Positions 25,401-50,323 of a stretch of 64,000 bases of DNA are shown piece by piece; positions within the stretch are counted from its first letter, which is position 1; the number at the start of each line of letters is the position of its first letter. Where the stretch lies: positions 434,001 to 498,000 of the forward strand of contig NC_081331.1 of assembly GCF_022539665.2 (NCBI RefSeq). Direction: 5' to 3'. The DNA is from Daphnia carinata (taxonomy: Eukaryota > Arthropoda > Branchiopoda > Diplostraca > Daphniidae). The notes beneath the pieces are model-generated. The model saw nothing but the letters and a program-made list of their open reading frames with translations, searched no databases and was not told the DNA's origin. The position numbers and the translations under genes are program-made.

Positions 25401-28400
25401 ATGCCGTGCGACGACTAGTTAATGCGATGCAATCGTATACACGTAGATCTGACAGACAGTTGCATGTCTGTTTACGTAAGTTTTTTTTTCATTTTTCGAT
25501 AACGTATAAAAGACTTTCTGTGGGAATTCAAAATGGGAACTCAAAGTTGCCATTTCATGTAGATGACAACCAATGAAAAGGGAAACTGTTTTTCGACGTG
25601 CACCTTAGCCGTGCATCATTTCGTACTCTAGGGATCCTATTATTCATAATATCTACAATCCATTCTAGAAATAGCTGCAATTTCTACACGCTTCGTGACG
25701 TAATTTAGAGAAAAAAGAAAGGATTTCTGAAGATCAGGATATAGGCCGAGTAGTGCAACATTCAAGTTGAATACATTGTAAGATGGCGTAGGCCTCGATG
25801 AGCCTATTTTCGAATTCTGTATCGTTTTCATGGAAATTTCTCGAGAAGTTCGCAGTTGACTCGAAACTTGAAAGGAGGAAATAACTCCCCGTAGGTTACG
25901 AAACGTTACAAGAGGAAAACCAAGGATAAAACGGAGAAAAAGGAATTATCTTAATGTCGTCGTAACCATAGGATACAGTCGAATGTCACTACATTATATC
26001 AAGTGACAGATCAATAGGGCACGGCTGGCTTGCCGTACAATACGCAGAACAACTGAATTAGGTTATACACTAGTGAGATGTCAGAGGGTTAGATAAAAAG
26101 CGAAAATAAAATGGGAGACAAGTATTGCAACATGAGGGAAGAAGAAAGAAACAAATGATGCCACACACACACACAAGCAAAGGGATGAATCGAAGTATTA
26201 CACAGGGAAAGATTCAAATAATGGGTTTTCAGTGGTACGGCGGGAAACGTGCCAGCTCTTGTTACAGCGCGTGCACAGAAAGAGTCACGATTGAAACCCA
26301 TTCGGCGGGACGGCGAGGAATGCACGCACACGCAACATGGAAAGAAAAGAACGATGTAATTCTAAAAAAACGGACGGAGTTGGACGAGTAAGTTGAGGGT
26401 TGCTAAGCTCCACGCAAAAAGGGAAACGAACCGCACTATCGATCTGGCTTTCGTTTCTATATAATCAATCGAGCGCAAACCGCGGCCCAAAGACGTCATC
26501 AGCGTCATGGTATGAGACCGGAGGCCACTTTACATCCTGCTGTGGACGACAGCGCATTGAAACATTAATAACATTTTCATTGATCATGTCGTTTTCTTAC
26601 AAGGATTTAGGAAAATGGATTGGTTTAGTTATCTAATCATGTTGTATTAGTTGTACAAGTCACTTGTTATTAGATCAGCTTTATTACGTAAAGCCTTTGC
26701 CTAATGGTAAGGCTCAGTGTGTTTCCTAGTAGTTGTTAGGATCGCCGCTAGATGGCGTCGCTATGGTCCTCCAAAGATTTGGAAACACGTACCCAAACCC
26801 AAGGGGAAAAAAAATGGGTTCTTCGTCGAGGATTTTTGATTGTTTACGATTCACAGTTCGTCTGCTGCTGCCGACCGCCTGGGTCGTTTGGCCATTGACG
26901 ATCCTTTTACGAAAACGATCTTTTTTGCACTATTTTTACATTATCTCGCAACGTAGTGCCATTTCTTCATTGTCAACTGGTAATGGCGCAGCTGCCATTT
27001 GACTACCGCTAACCAGGCTCGTGGGCTCATCGGATTGAAATCGCTTTTTCATCCACGACATCGTTTTCGACTCTGAGCAAATTGATCCGAAGACTTGGCA
27101 TTGATCAGTCACACCGTCGAATGGTAACTAAAACTTTCGCATTACGTTTGTACTGAATCTGAATGAAATGGTAAAATCAATACTCTATTGGCATAATGAA
27201 AGCAATAGCTGTAGAATGGAATCAGAATGTATTGCCTATGGGAATCAGTTCATTTGCTGGTTTGATTCTGCATTCGCAAACACACAAGGCCCATTAGTAT
27301 TTACTCGAAAGATGTGTGAAGAAGATTTTCTGTAGCCATTTGTAACTTTGTAGCTTTTGATCATGATTCACTAGGAATTTTTGATAATGGCTGTCAGGTG
27401 TTGATCTGTGCAGCTTTTAGTCCTTGTAATTGCACCACAGACGAGTGCAATTCTCCCCTTAGATTGAAAGACATGAGGCAGTGAAAACAAGCCCCCTAGA
27501 GGAGCTAGTGTGTTTGGTCTGTTGTCCAGTCCATTAATCTGCTGTAATGACACAATCAGACAGAGAAGACAGGCCAGCCAACCTACAAGAGCTTTGGCCA
27601 GCTAACTGAGTGGATGAAGCAAAACATCCACACACACAAAAAAAAACAGATTATACTCATCATGACAATAAAGTTGGGGAGGAAGGCAAGAAACAGAAAG
27701 GAAGACGACAGGCACAAGATTTATTTGTCAGTATCTTACCGTATACGGACCACAGGCCGCCTTTTCTTGTTCGTGGCGAGTGTCATCGATCCATGTTTCG
27801 TCGTTTCGATTCTTTCATTTTTTTTTTTTTCCCTCTCTCAGTTGTCATTATTCATCGGAGATGAGGTTGAAGAAAAACTGCTGTATAGGCCAAAGAATCG
27901 ATTCACGAGATATATATATATCTGTTTTTTATCCCCTCCTTTTTTTTTTCTAGTGAGATGTCCATTAGTCGGCAAGATGAGTGACGGATGGCTCCGGGCC
28001 CGTTGGCTTGGCCAAAAAGGGTCTCTCTTCCTCTTAATCCAGCCTATATACAGCGGAAAGTTTTTCCGATTATTTTAAATAGCCAAGATAAAAAAAACAT
28101 TCTTGAGAGTGTGATTAAGTCAAAGAAAATTGTGTGTTGGCGATGCGGGTGTTCGATGGAAGGAAGACGATTGCCGGGGCAAAAACATCAGTACATTAGA
28201 GTCACAAGTTTTGAGCTCAATGGCTGAGCAACAGCCGCAGTTTTTGTGTGCTCCTCTTTTCGTTTTTCACTTTTTTAAAAATAGCCGAGTGAACAAGACG
28301 TTCGTTTTTAGAAAATTCTTGGCTTCCCTTTGCGTCTCTCTGCACAGCCCGCCCCCTCTCACGTCACAACACATACATATGCAAGAAGACCCTTATTAGT

Positions 28401-30212
28401 TAGTTTCGATGGCGAGATTTTTGTGCGCGACACAAGGATCGAGTCCTTTGATGGAGAATCTTTTTTTTTTTCTTTCCTTTTTTTACTTTTCTTTTTCCCT
28501 CCTCGATGGTGGCAAATATGGGAAGTTTTTTTTTCCTTCTTTCTTCAAATTCCTGCGCTCCGGAAGTAGCTTTAATTCCTTTTCCGGTCTGTCACCTTAA
28601 CGTTTGAACGTACGACAATGTATCAAAGATCAATAGCAAAATACGAGCAAAGTCTGCGTAAGTTTTTATAGCCAAACACGACGGACTATTTCCATATGCC
28701 GAATGTAAAAAAGCCCATCTGTCAAAGTGGGCTTCTTCAAAATTATTCACGACCGGTTCAGATTTTTGTATTCAATCCATACTCTCCGCATATCCGCCAT
28801 TCCTGGATATATAAACGTCCCAGATCTTCTTTTTTTTTTTTTTTTTTCCCGAGATTATCATCCAATAAAAACATATAGTGTGTGAGGGTATTGCGTCAAT
28901 CGCCGTCCTACTTGTGTGTGTGTCGCCGGGACGACAACAACGATCGTTGAGCTGGGTCTGGCCAATCTCATTTTTCATTGCGCTGGCGCGAAGGAGCAAC
29001 CATGTTTTGTTTTTGTTTTTGCGTTCTTCTTATTTTTTTTTTTTCTTTTTTCTTGAGTCGTAACGTGATCCAGTCGGTTCACTGGACCGGCGTCTTGCAT
29101 CCTTTTTCTCTTTCTGCTTGGCTTCCTCCACTTCTTCTTCCTCCTTTCATCTTTTACTTCCTACCATTCGCTTGATATTTTCAGAATTTTCTTTTTCACT
29201 TTTGAAAAAGAAGGGGTGGAGTGGCTCCATCATCCGCTTTTGCCCGTAATCCGTTCCCAACGGGACGTTAGTTTCGTATCCCTCCTCCCTCTGGTCACCC
29301 CTCCTGCGAACTCGGGTCCCGGCTCCCGAAATAGAATTTCCGTCAGCCGTACAGTTGAGTCGCTGCACATGATTTTCGAGTTTTCGTTCTTCTTCGTCTG
29401 TGCTTCACTCTAAAGCCTTGGCCCCCATAGTCCGGTAGCAGTAAGTTTCAGCAGTTCTCCAACCCCCATATTCTTCTTACTACCATTCGCATTCCGGATG
29501 AGTTGTCCGATGGATCACTTTCTCCAATAAGCTCACATTTTCTTGTGTGTGTCCAGTGAACAAAAAATCTGTGTGTGCGTGCGTGTGTGTGTGTGTGTGT
29601 ATGAATCGTAAGATCGAATTGTTTTTCATTATTGACTCGTTTATTTCGATTTCCCCGATGTTGGCCAATTGACTAACAGCAAACTCGAAAAGTGATGGAG
29701 AAGCGCGTCAAGTAGCGCCATGTGTTGCCGGCTGGCCGGCAGGACAGATGCCCACGCACAACCTAAATGATACACACCACACATTTAGAAAAGGGCTGTT
29801 AGAAAATAAAATAAAAAGTAAGGAACGAGATCATCCAAGGCCAGCAAGGCAAGAAAAACTGGAATATTAAAAACAAAAACAAAAAAAAACAGGCAGATTG
29901 TGTTGTTTGAACGGAGTCATTGGCCGGACCCTTAATGTCTCTTTATCCATGAATCGAAAAGCTTAAAAAGGGAAAAAAAAAGCAAGAAAGTTTTTAATTC
30001 AAACAAGTTTATTGATGGACAACAGACGACTGTGCAGTGCCTGGTGAACGCCGATGGCTGGCCAAGTGGTCCGGCTGTAATGCCAACGCCCCTGGCGCCG
30101 TATTCCAGTTTTGTCGTCATCATCGACACGCTAGTGGTGGTGGTCGCCGCCGCTCGCCCGCCCAGCCGGTTTGAATGACTGAAACAATAACTGAACCAGT
30201 TGCACTTTCAAG
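19449..30212. other. 10.8 kb region without a convincing gene, ending in NUAK 5' region
   Basis: AT-rich sequence with many homopolymer runs, short GA and CA repeats and long pyrimidine tracts (27.8-29.2 kb). Open frames are short, have no domain and show no splice-consistent extension; the best is a 99-codon ATG frame at 22544-22843. From about 29.7 kb the GC content rises towards the NUAK start, as expected for a promoter and 5'UTR. A CTCF-like motif lies at 26745-26759. Regulatory DNA or non-coding RNA is possible but not demonstrable here. Confidence 0.5.
29571..29600 (+). repeat. (GT)n microsatellite
   Basis: GT dinucleotides with two GC interruptions, about 600 bp upstream of the NUAK start codon. 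Confidence 0.85.
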
Positions 30213-41152
<10,940 letters not shown>

Positions 41153-42789
41153 AACAGTAGCAGATTTTTTTTAACTCATTCGCGTCGATATTATATCCTT
41201 GTTTTTTGGCTGCTTTCTTTTGTTTTGTTGTTATATCCCTTTTTGTGCTTTCTTAATCCTTTATTGCTTCCGCATTTAATTAATAACCCGAGTTGATGGT
41301 TGCAATAGTATGAAGAAAAACATGTCGCACATTGTTCTTGCTCCACCTGCAATAATGGTTGATGCCTTTCGACTTTAATTGCTGCCTAAAAAATCATGCG
41401 TAGATCTGTTTTTGTTTTTTTTGAAACCCCCTTGCCATCCCATGTCATTGAGCATAACTGAGATTGCGTGTAATACTTTATATTATTAGTGTTGAGGCAT
41501 ACGAATGTGTTTCATGATGGCTCCCTTTTTTTTTTCTTGGTTATTGGCATCAATGTCGATAGCACGTGAAACCCGTCCGTATAAATTGTTTTCATCTCTT
41601 GTGTACCAAAATGTTGGATGTATGTGTGTGTGGCCGTGAAAACAAAACATGGCATGCAAAATACTACTCAAAAAGGAATGCAAACGAATGGATATCGTAT
41701 TGCTTACGGCCTATCAGGCTTACGTACGTCGGAATCAAAGCCAGTCCCTTCTTGTAAAGATCACGAAAAATGTTGGGCCAATCGTGGAGGTAGAGAGATT
41801 AAAAATCACACGCAATTGCTACGGTAGTTCGATAAACGTGTTCGGGGTTGATCACGATGCGTGCCGAGTTGCAGCGTTTTTTTTATTTGCTTGTCTCTCT
41901 TTGTGTGTGCGAGGGGCTGAGTGCGTGGAACTGCTGTATTTACCTTGGCTGCGTATAGATTTCTAAGGCTTACGAAGAGTATGCGATAACGTTCAGTATA
42001 CAAAACAATGAACATGCGAGAGGATACAAGTCGATATGGGCTTCTCCAACGTTACTTCCAAGTCCCCCAATTCTCTTGTTTTCCTTTCTCTCGGTTTACA
42101 CGACGCACTTTATATGCATGACGTCGTATAAGCCCAAAGAGTTAGCGGCCAGTCAAAAGCTCGTGTCACGCTACATTATCGACTCGATTCTTCTCGTTGT
42201 GTGCAACCGTGAAAATGAAAAGAGTCGGGTGAGAAAGTTTGCGTTTAAACGGCAGCCCCTACGTACGTCGCAACACGAACTAGCATACGCAGCCTGATCG
42301 AAATGCTTTGGCTACATTAAAACCAGTGGCAAGAAGTTTGCTATGTATACTACCGGTTTTTATACATCATTTCTTTTACGTTCCGTTGCTACGTCGTACC
42401 AATAAACATGTTACGTAGCCGATTGAACGGCCATCTCACGCAATAAGTCCACCCCACTCATCATCTACGTTCTTCTTCAGTTATGAAAAGCCTCTTGAAT
42501 TTTGTTCATAAAGGCTAGAAAAAAATCGTGATGCCGTCGTGAATGTACGGTGTAAACGAAAGGCAAATCCAGAGGAAAAGCGCACGGAGCTTCAACGACG
42601 AGGCGTGTTGTGAGGTTGTCTTGGCAACGAACGACAGGGCTTGTCTGACACTGTCCAACTGCGAACAGTGCTGCTGCAGTATCTCACGAAACTGACTGCT
42701 GGAACAAGGTGGTGCATAAAACATGCCTTGACGTCATTTCGTTTTATGTCGACAACGTTTCGCTATCTTTTAATCGCACAACTTTGGAG
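41153..42789. other. NUAK 3'UTR and TRPV promoter region
   Basis: No coding exon was recognised. An AATAAA at 42401-42406 would give NUAK a 1.25 kb 3'UTR; the remaining ~390 bp is left for the TRPV promoter and leader. Confidence 0.5.
42401..42406 (+). terminator. AATAAA polyadenylation signal (candidate NUAK 3' end)
   Basis: Canonical AATAAA 1.25 kb after the NUAK stop and 390 bp before the next gene on the same strand. Confidence 0.35.
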
Positions 42790-45700
42790 ATGGGCAACTG
42801 CAAAGGCAAAGGCAGTGATTCGTTTAACAAGCAAAATAGCTCGGCCTTCGATCGTGTTACGTCCCGCACTTCCACCGATGATGATTGCCTTCTCTACCAG
42901 TTGGCCGACTATCAGAAAGGTAAGAAATTGGATTTTGGCTTTTTTTTTTTAAGAATTGAGTTTAGGATTTATCATGTTGAAAGGTGGGGATCTCATCAGG
43001 TACTTTACTAAAGAAGGACCTCGTGCTACTGAAGAACTTCTTAAAGAACAGATTCCAATGCTCCTCTATCGCAAAGGAGAGGGACAAATGGTCAGAAGAT
43101 CGGACTATCTCAAATGGAAGTATCGTAAAAAACGACACGTAAGTTTCATTAATCGATTGCTTGTTATTATCGATGTTAACTCTTTGTGTTTGAAATCAGA
43201 TGGCAGTGGCCGTCAATGAAGATGTCCCCGGCTGGGCGGATCATTTTGCCTGTTGGAATTTTGATTATCGCGGATCGTTAGGTGAATCCCTCTTGCACGT
43301 TCTGATCGTTTGCAACACATCCGTCCACACAAAATTGGCCAAATTGCTCATCGTATTGTTCCCCAATTTGGCGCTGGACGTGGTCGAGGGAAACGAGTTC
43401 AGAGGTTTGACAGACAACGACTTGATGATGTAAAAAAAAAAAAAAATTGGGTCGATATTATCGATTTCACACATTTGGAACGCAGGAGCGAGTGCCCTTC
43501 ACCTGGCCATCGCCTACGACAGTTTAGAAGTCATCAAACTGCTAGTAGAAGCTGGTGCAATAGTCGATCAACGAGCCGTAGGTATAAACTTTTGAAAATC
43601 ATTCTACTTTGATCGCTTGATATTTAATCGTTGAACATTGGAAGGCACGTTCTTCTTGCCTCGCGATCAGCAGAGGGAACGACCTAGCCGAGTCACCGAT
43701 TACGAAGGTTTGGCCTATTTCGGTGAATATCCAATATCGTGGGCTGCTTGTTGTAATAACGAAGCCGCCTACAATCTGCTGATTGATCGTGGGGCCGATC
43801 CGAATAGCCAAGATTCCTTTGGTAACATGGTACTCCACATGGTAGTTGTTTGCAATAAGCTGGTAAATGTGTTAACAATGAAAGATATGTGATGTTTTTA
43901 AAAATGAATTTTAAATACATCAGGAAATGTACGGCTATGCTTTGAGACATCCTCGCATCCAGGCTAAAATGGGCATCATTAACAAAGCAGGACTCACCCC
44001 GTTGACCCTTTCTTGCCACCTGGGTCGTGCCACTATTTTTCGTGAGATGCTTGAACTGACTGCCAAAGAGTTTTGGCGATACTCTAACATTACCTGTTCG
44101 GCTTACCCTTTGAACGCTCTCGATACGATCCTGCCGGATGGACGATGCAGTTCGTTTACATTCAAAAAATGTGATGGTTTTTAGAAATGTATACATCCAT
44201 TATTCAAATTTCAGACATGACGTCCGCTCTGATGATCATCCTTAATGGAACGAAAGAGGAACATTTGGACATGTTGGATGGTGGCATCATTCAACGATTA
44301 CTGGAAGAAAAATGGAAGACATTTGCCCAGAGGCAATTCCTCAAACGACTTGGCATCCTCTTCTTCCATTTGTTTGCACTCAGCGCTGCAGTGTACACGC
44401 GGCCAAGACGAGACAGACCGTTAATTCCGCACGACTATGACGACCTCAATGCCATGGATATCGCTCGTTTCTGTTTCGAGATTGTCACGTGTCTCAGTTG
44501 CATCGGTTACGTCGTCATTCAACAAATTTCTGAACTTAAAAATGTCGGCCTAAGAGGATTTCTTTATCAACTGGTTAGTTATGTTTTCAATTTCATCTTG
44601 TACTCATTTATTCAACCTTGTTTTATGTGCAGTCCAACAATCCTGCAAAGGCCATCTTTTTGGCATCCAATTTTTTAACGTTGTCGTGCATTCCGTGTCG
44701 ACTGCTGGGCAAGCGAGAGCTAGAAGAAGCCATCTTGATCTTTGCCTTGCCTTCCGCCTGGTTCTTTCTCATGTTCTTCGCCGGAGCCATTCGTCTCACT
44801 GGTCCGTTCGTCACCATGATCTACAGCATGATCACCGGTGACATGCTCACCTTTGCCATCATTTACGCCATCATGTTGCTGGCCTTCTCTCAGGCGTTCT
44901 TCTTCCTTCACCGCGGACATCCGGACAAGCCTCCACTGTTCAGCAATTTCTTCTCCACGTGGATGGGCCTCTTCCAGTGGACACTCGGCGACTACAACGT
45001 AAGAATAAAAGCTTAGGATAAAATCAAAGGACTACACTCATCATGAACACATTGATTAGTACAATTCGCTGCAAGACACGGTTTATCCGGCCTTGACCAA
45101 GATCGTTTTCGTCATCTTCATGATCATGGTGCCGATTCTGCTGTTGAACATGTTGATCGCCATGATGGGCAACACTTATGCGCTCGTCATCCAGCAGAGT
45201 GAGAAGGAATGGGTGAAACAGTGGGCCAAAATCGTCATCGCCCTGGAGCGAGCGGTCAATCAAATGCATTGCAAAGAATATTTGCTGACGTACAGCATCA
45301 AAGTATCAGGTGGAAGTGATGGAACAGATGGATCTCCACCTCAAGAAGAAGTGCGAGGCGTCATGGTCATCAAGAGTCAGTTTCCAAATTTTATTTTCAT
45401 ATTCAAATAGATTAACATTTTGAACTCCTTTGTTTTCCAGGTAAAAACAAAACGAGAGCTAGACAGAGGAAAGGTGCACTCAATAACTGGAAGGTATGTC
45501 ATTAAACGATTTTATTTGGATATAGTCTCATGTCGTTGGGAAATTCAGAGAGTTGGCAAACGGACGATCAAAGAACTGAAACGTCGTGGCATCACGGGCG
45601 ATCAATTGCGTCGCCAAATTTGGGAGCCCCGCACACCGTCTACCACATCCATCAATGCCAGGTATTAAGGACAAAATGTCAAGTTCGACTGCACGTCAAG

Positions 45701-47895
45701 AAGTCATTGAATAAGTTTAAAATTTTCCACATATTTCTATGCAGCCCGTGCGTCACTCCTATACCTTGTCCGTCATCGGCTGCCATGCTTTTGATGGATA
45801 GCATGAATGGTGGCTCTGGTGTCGCCATGGGAGGGCCCGGCATTGATTCCTTCGCCTTTGGGGCTGCGTTCAACGACTTGTCCGGTTTCTCTGGAGGTGG
45901 TGGCCATCAGCAGAACAACGCCCCTAATCCCGCACCGGGTAAAATGTGATCTGTGTTTTAATGTGTTACATTTTCATTCATTTGTATGTCATTTTCTACA
46001 CAGTCAATCAGGATATACTCAATGCGGCTCTTTTGAACAAGCTTTCAATGAACTTGCCATTCGAGGACATTTTCGAATCAACTTGTACAGCACCTGTGGC
46101 CGCTGGGCCTCCTGTAGCCGCCGTGACAGCCGTAGCTCCTGTGACACCTACGGCCGTTGCTCCTGTAACACCTACGGCTGTTGTAGTGCCGGATGTGACG
46201 CCGACGGCCGTTGTGGCACCGATGCCCGTTGTCTTGCCAACTGTCGCACCGATGCCTGTTGTGGCACAACCGATGGCCGTTGTAGCACCGGCGGTGGTAC
46301 CCGTAGATACTGTGACGTCAGCAACTGCAATGGCATCACCGATCCCTACCAATCCAGTACCGCCTGCCCCTATAGAAATTTCGAACCCACCTTTGGTTAC
46401 GCCCACTCCACCTACTCCAACAACGACCTCGATATTTCCACCACTCCCACCCTTGCCACTCGATTGCGGTCCGTCTTTTACCGATCAACTGGACAATTCG
46501 TCACAATTGTCCGATATTGAAAATGAACTTATTGCTCAAACTTTGTTGAGTGGCAATGTCAAACATAGAAAAACGGCCAACTCGCATCCCGGGAAGGATT
46601 CTCTTCCGCCTTTGTTTCGGGCCCGTCTTCTCGATACTCCGAATCAATCGATCGAAGGAGAGCTGATCTTTGCTGGATCGACGGAAAGCGCCATTTCTGT
46701 TTGTAGCACTCCGGCTAACACGACGGTGCCCATGATGACACCAGTTCACTTCACCACCGAGTCCAGACGACGTAGTAGTCCGAGTGTAATCCAACGAGCT
46801 GAGAGCATCGATGTAGTTGGAATCCGGCAACAGTTCAATGAACCCAAAAGCCCATCCATCAGCGATAGCATCCATCAGCCAACGATTATTATCAACACTG
46901 AATTAAAACGAGAAAAATTACCTCCACTCGTCGTAGATGATAAATTACTAGCCGCTGTTCATCGCGATCCTTCCGTTTCTAAAAATCAAAACAAACGTTC
47001 GAAACATCGTCATCATCGGCGACATCATCAATTCATTCGAAGCAACGTTGTCGCACCCATGGAATTTTTCCCTGAACCAGAAACACAGCCAACAACAGAA
47101 GTCTGTCAGTTAGAAGACTCCACTTCCGAATCATCCCAGCCGGATCCTGCCCCGGAAGAAGAATCACCAAGGTCTGAACCCGAACAGGTCATCGTTGAAA
47201 CAGTTTCTAATCCTCACGCACGTTCGTTATTGGCACGCTCTATCACAGTTACTCAAGAAGAAAATGAACATCGCAAGAGGATCCAGATGCTGAAGAGTTC
47301 CAGTAGCATTCCAGTGGATCATCGGGTACATTTGACAGACAACGAGTCTCTGGCCAGCAGCTCTAGCGGTGTTGAAGAGAGTCTTTACACGGCGACACGT
47401 GTGAAGAAAGAACGTATGAGTTCGCAGAGTAGCAACACTAGCAGTGGATCGCAAACTGCCGCAAGCCCAGAAGAGCAACCGGCCATTATGGCCTCTGACC
47501 CTGTTGTTGTCTTTCACATCAGCGGTACGGGTGTCACCGATGACTTTACAGCACCTGGTCGACTTCCGAACAGTCCCATGTTGAGCACTAAATTGATGAT
47601 GAGCACCAATAACAAGAGACCCATGACTCGCCATACAGCAAAGATGGCGACCATCACTGCTGCTAGTAAAGTGAAAAGGTTTAATTTAATGACGGCCTCA
47701 AAAGGAAGAAATCGATCACCAATGCGTCGGGAAGCTGTTGAACTTGCACGATCTTCTACTTCATCGCGGATAGACCAGGCCAAAGCGGATCACTTCAGTC
47801 CGTCAGCTTCTCCGGCCGTTCTGAATTTGAATCATTTATTGAGTGGCGATGACATTGAATCTCACATCCCTGATGAAATGATTGGCGATCCTTAA
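42790..47895 (+). CDS. TRPV cation channel, Inactive/OSM-9-like
   Basis: Transient receptor potential vanilloid channel of about 1,440 residues. Exons: 42790-42919, 42984-43138, 43200-43404, 43486-43581, 43645-43862, 43924-44149, 44215-44573, 44633-44998, 45060-45375, 45441-45493, 45549-45661, 45745-45938 and 46004-47895. The N-terminus (MGNCKGKGS) may be acylated. Ankyrin repeats span about 95-310 ([48 protein letters not shown]). Six membrane segments follow, with a pore [11 protein letters not shown] and S6 [18 protein letters not shown], typical of TRPV. Arthropods have two, Nanchung and Inactive, which form a heteromer in chordotonal mechanosensory cilia. The very long tail (Pro/Val/Ala repeat, His/Arg cluster, Ser-rich) fits Inactive better. 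Donor 44149 was chosen because it restores the family spacing before [16 protein letters not shown]. Family certain; paralogue about 60%. Confidence 0.93.
46081..46320 (+). repeat. Degenerate Pro/Val/Ala-coding repeat in TRPV tail
   Basis: Two nearly identical 24-nt units lie in tandem at 46135-46158 and 46159-46182, encoding APVTPTAV twice. Decayed variants follow ([20 protein letters not shown]). The segment has almost no charged residue and is flanked by normal disordered sequence. Confidence 0.7.
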
Positions 47896-50323
47896 ACGCA
47901 CAGCATGGATTGAGGTTTCCAGTAGAGTCCTTCATCTTCATTCATTGAATTAATAACATTTGCCCATCATCAGCTTTAATATCTATTCCATTTCATTCTG
48001 TTTTGTCCCCCTGAATTTAAATTTTCGACCTCTGTCTTCTATTTATTTGTATTTAACTAATCGGTCACAGACGAAAGCTCATTATTGAAGATGATGTCTG
48101 ATTAAAAAATCTTGAAAGTAAGTATTTACGGTGGTAGCATCAAATTATCGGAACGTGCTGCCTATTATTCCCACCTCTTTCCCCTTTTGTAACACTCATA
48201 ACTTCTCTTAATCAATCTTGTTGATATGATTATTATATTACGGTTAATTATACTGCAGTATATTCACTTGTTTGTTTTTTTCCCAAATTTACTCGTTCTA
48301 ACGATTCGCTAATTTTCAAAACACTGTCAAGAATACGAACCCATCCATTCTGACAAATGACATTTTAAAACCCCTTTTTAGGGTTCAGAAGGGTGACAAC
48401 CACAGCAGGGGTACAGTGAATTTCAAATGGCTCTATCGAGGTAACACTAAAGGCTGACACTTTTGACGTCTAGGGCTTGCCGAGGGGATATCACATGCGG
48501 AGGTGTCCAGCTGGGCGAAGGGATGGACATTTTCTTTCGCTGGGCAGTTTGCTCATCTTAGTGAAATCTGATGCCGAATCCACAAGCGGTCAGTTAGGCT
48601 CAATGAATAATGTGCAAACACACATCTATGCTATGTCAACAATACGGGTAATGTACACACATAGGGAGGCGAATGAAACTGCATTATCATATCACGGATG
48701 GCAAAGTAAACAAGACATCTATCCATATCTAAATACATTATTAGGATCTAATATCGATCATTTCACGGTAGCCAGCCGTCAATTTCTTGCGCTGGGCAAT
48801 ATCAGTTTACCATCATCGTAGTTTAGTTAAAAGAAGGGCGCACGTTTTTATTGGGGGTTGGCTAATGTCAATACAATTGGGAACGGGGTTTGCTTTTGCT
48901 ATATACATAGGATCCATTCTTCTTTTGTTGACTCATTAGACTATCAATTCCATTAGAAATGACTCTCTGATAATAAACACAGCGCTACGCAATGACCTCG
49001 CAAGTTCACAGCCCTTATTATTTCTCCTCTTTAAATAGCTTTTATGATATGATTGACGCCATTTGTTTCATGTGCCGGAAGAGCCTCTTTGACTCGTCCT
49101 CTATTTCAGTTTTTAATTCTACAGCGTTTCGCGAGAAGGCCTACACATGACGTAATAGTCGATGCTCTTCCGGCTCTCCAAATGCCGGCGGAATCGCAGA
49201 AACACAAAGAGAAGAAAACAGCACAAGAGTGGTACCGCAAAGATGACCTTTGAAACTCCGGCCGACAAACGGGAAAAACAGATTTCGTTTCGGAACGTGG
49301 TCGTCAGCGGCAAAATGCGGAAATACAAGAAGCGCGGCACAACAAAACATTTGCTATGACCTGAGCTTACGCGTCAGACGTACCCTCTCTTGCTTTTCAT
49401 TACAAGAAGCACATTTAGAGTTAATTCAGCGATGTAACCTGAATGTATTACATTGTATTCTGCCACCACCACCTTTGTTATAGTTTATTAGTTCTATTCA
49501 CCTCGACAACTAGAGATATATAGCTATTTGGTACTAAACTGTAAACACTAGCGCAGCAGCCCACTGAAAACAAGACAGGCAAAACAACTGAACTAAAAAA
49601 CAAATGAATAACAAGTAAAAAAAAAGGAAAAGCGGAGGGTTTGTGAAACGGTGATGTTTTCGTCTGTGTGTATACGAGGCACGGCAGCACTAAGTGACAG
49701 TTTGTAGTAGTTATCCCCCTGTCTCGACTCCATTAACCTCTGCTGACTGTTCAGGTCACGAGGCAGCTTCAACCGACTTGTATTTCTTCGTCTATATCTC
49801 TTTTATTTTTTCTTCATCTTTCGTTGTATTACATTTTCTTGTTTGGCCCGTCGACCTACGTCGTTGTCTGACAAGCTCAACACATTTTGTTGTCTTGACA
49901 GCGGCCGTGGTCTATTATTGGTCCAACACTCTATGTACGAGCTTCACAGGGAAGAGTGTTCATTTTAAGGTTTCATAAAACGCTTATCAACACGAAATGA
50001 CCTCTTACCCTATTGCTGCAGCGCACAGCGGTAGATATAGCTACACCTATAGACCTGTAATAGGTAACCCAATGATCTAGGATACGTTGTTAAATCACGG
50101 AAACAGTGTCGTGCAAGACTATCCTTTTCTTAGAGTAGCACTAAATTAATTTCTTTTGTAGATCTAGACCTATACAGAGAATTGTCATGACAAAGAAGAC
50201 ATATTTTAATGACGTATGTATTGCATTTAGGTACTGTACATCATCCTTGACAGAAAGATAAAGGTGAATATTGTTAATGATTAATAGAAGACACATTAAA
50301 TGATGAAAAACAAAATTCGTAGA
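47896..50323. other. Convergent 3' region of TRPV and DMRT genes
   Basis: Both flanking genes end towards this 2.4 kb region, so it should hold two 3'UTRs. A coding-like patch at about 49119-49365 is open in several frames on both strands; its identity is unknown. The rest is AT-rich without recognised features. Confidence 0.5.

Noticed and set aside
44171-44214. Alternative TRPV donor giving a 44-nt intron
   Set aside because: The intron would be unusually short and adds residues that break the family spacing; the donor at 44150 gives a 65-nt intron and the expected alignment.
48477-48821. 114-codon open frame after the TRPV gene
   Set aside because: Lacks an ATG at its start and any recognisable domain; most likely 3'UTR sequence.
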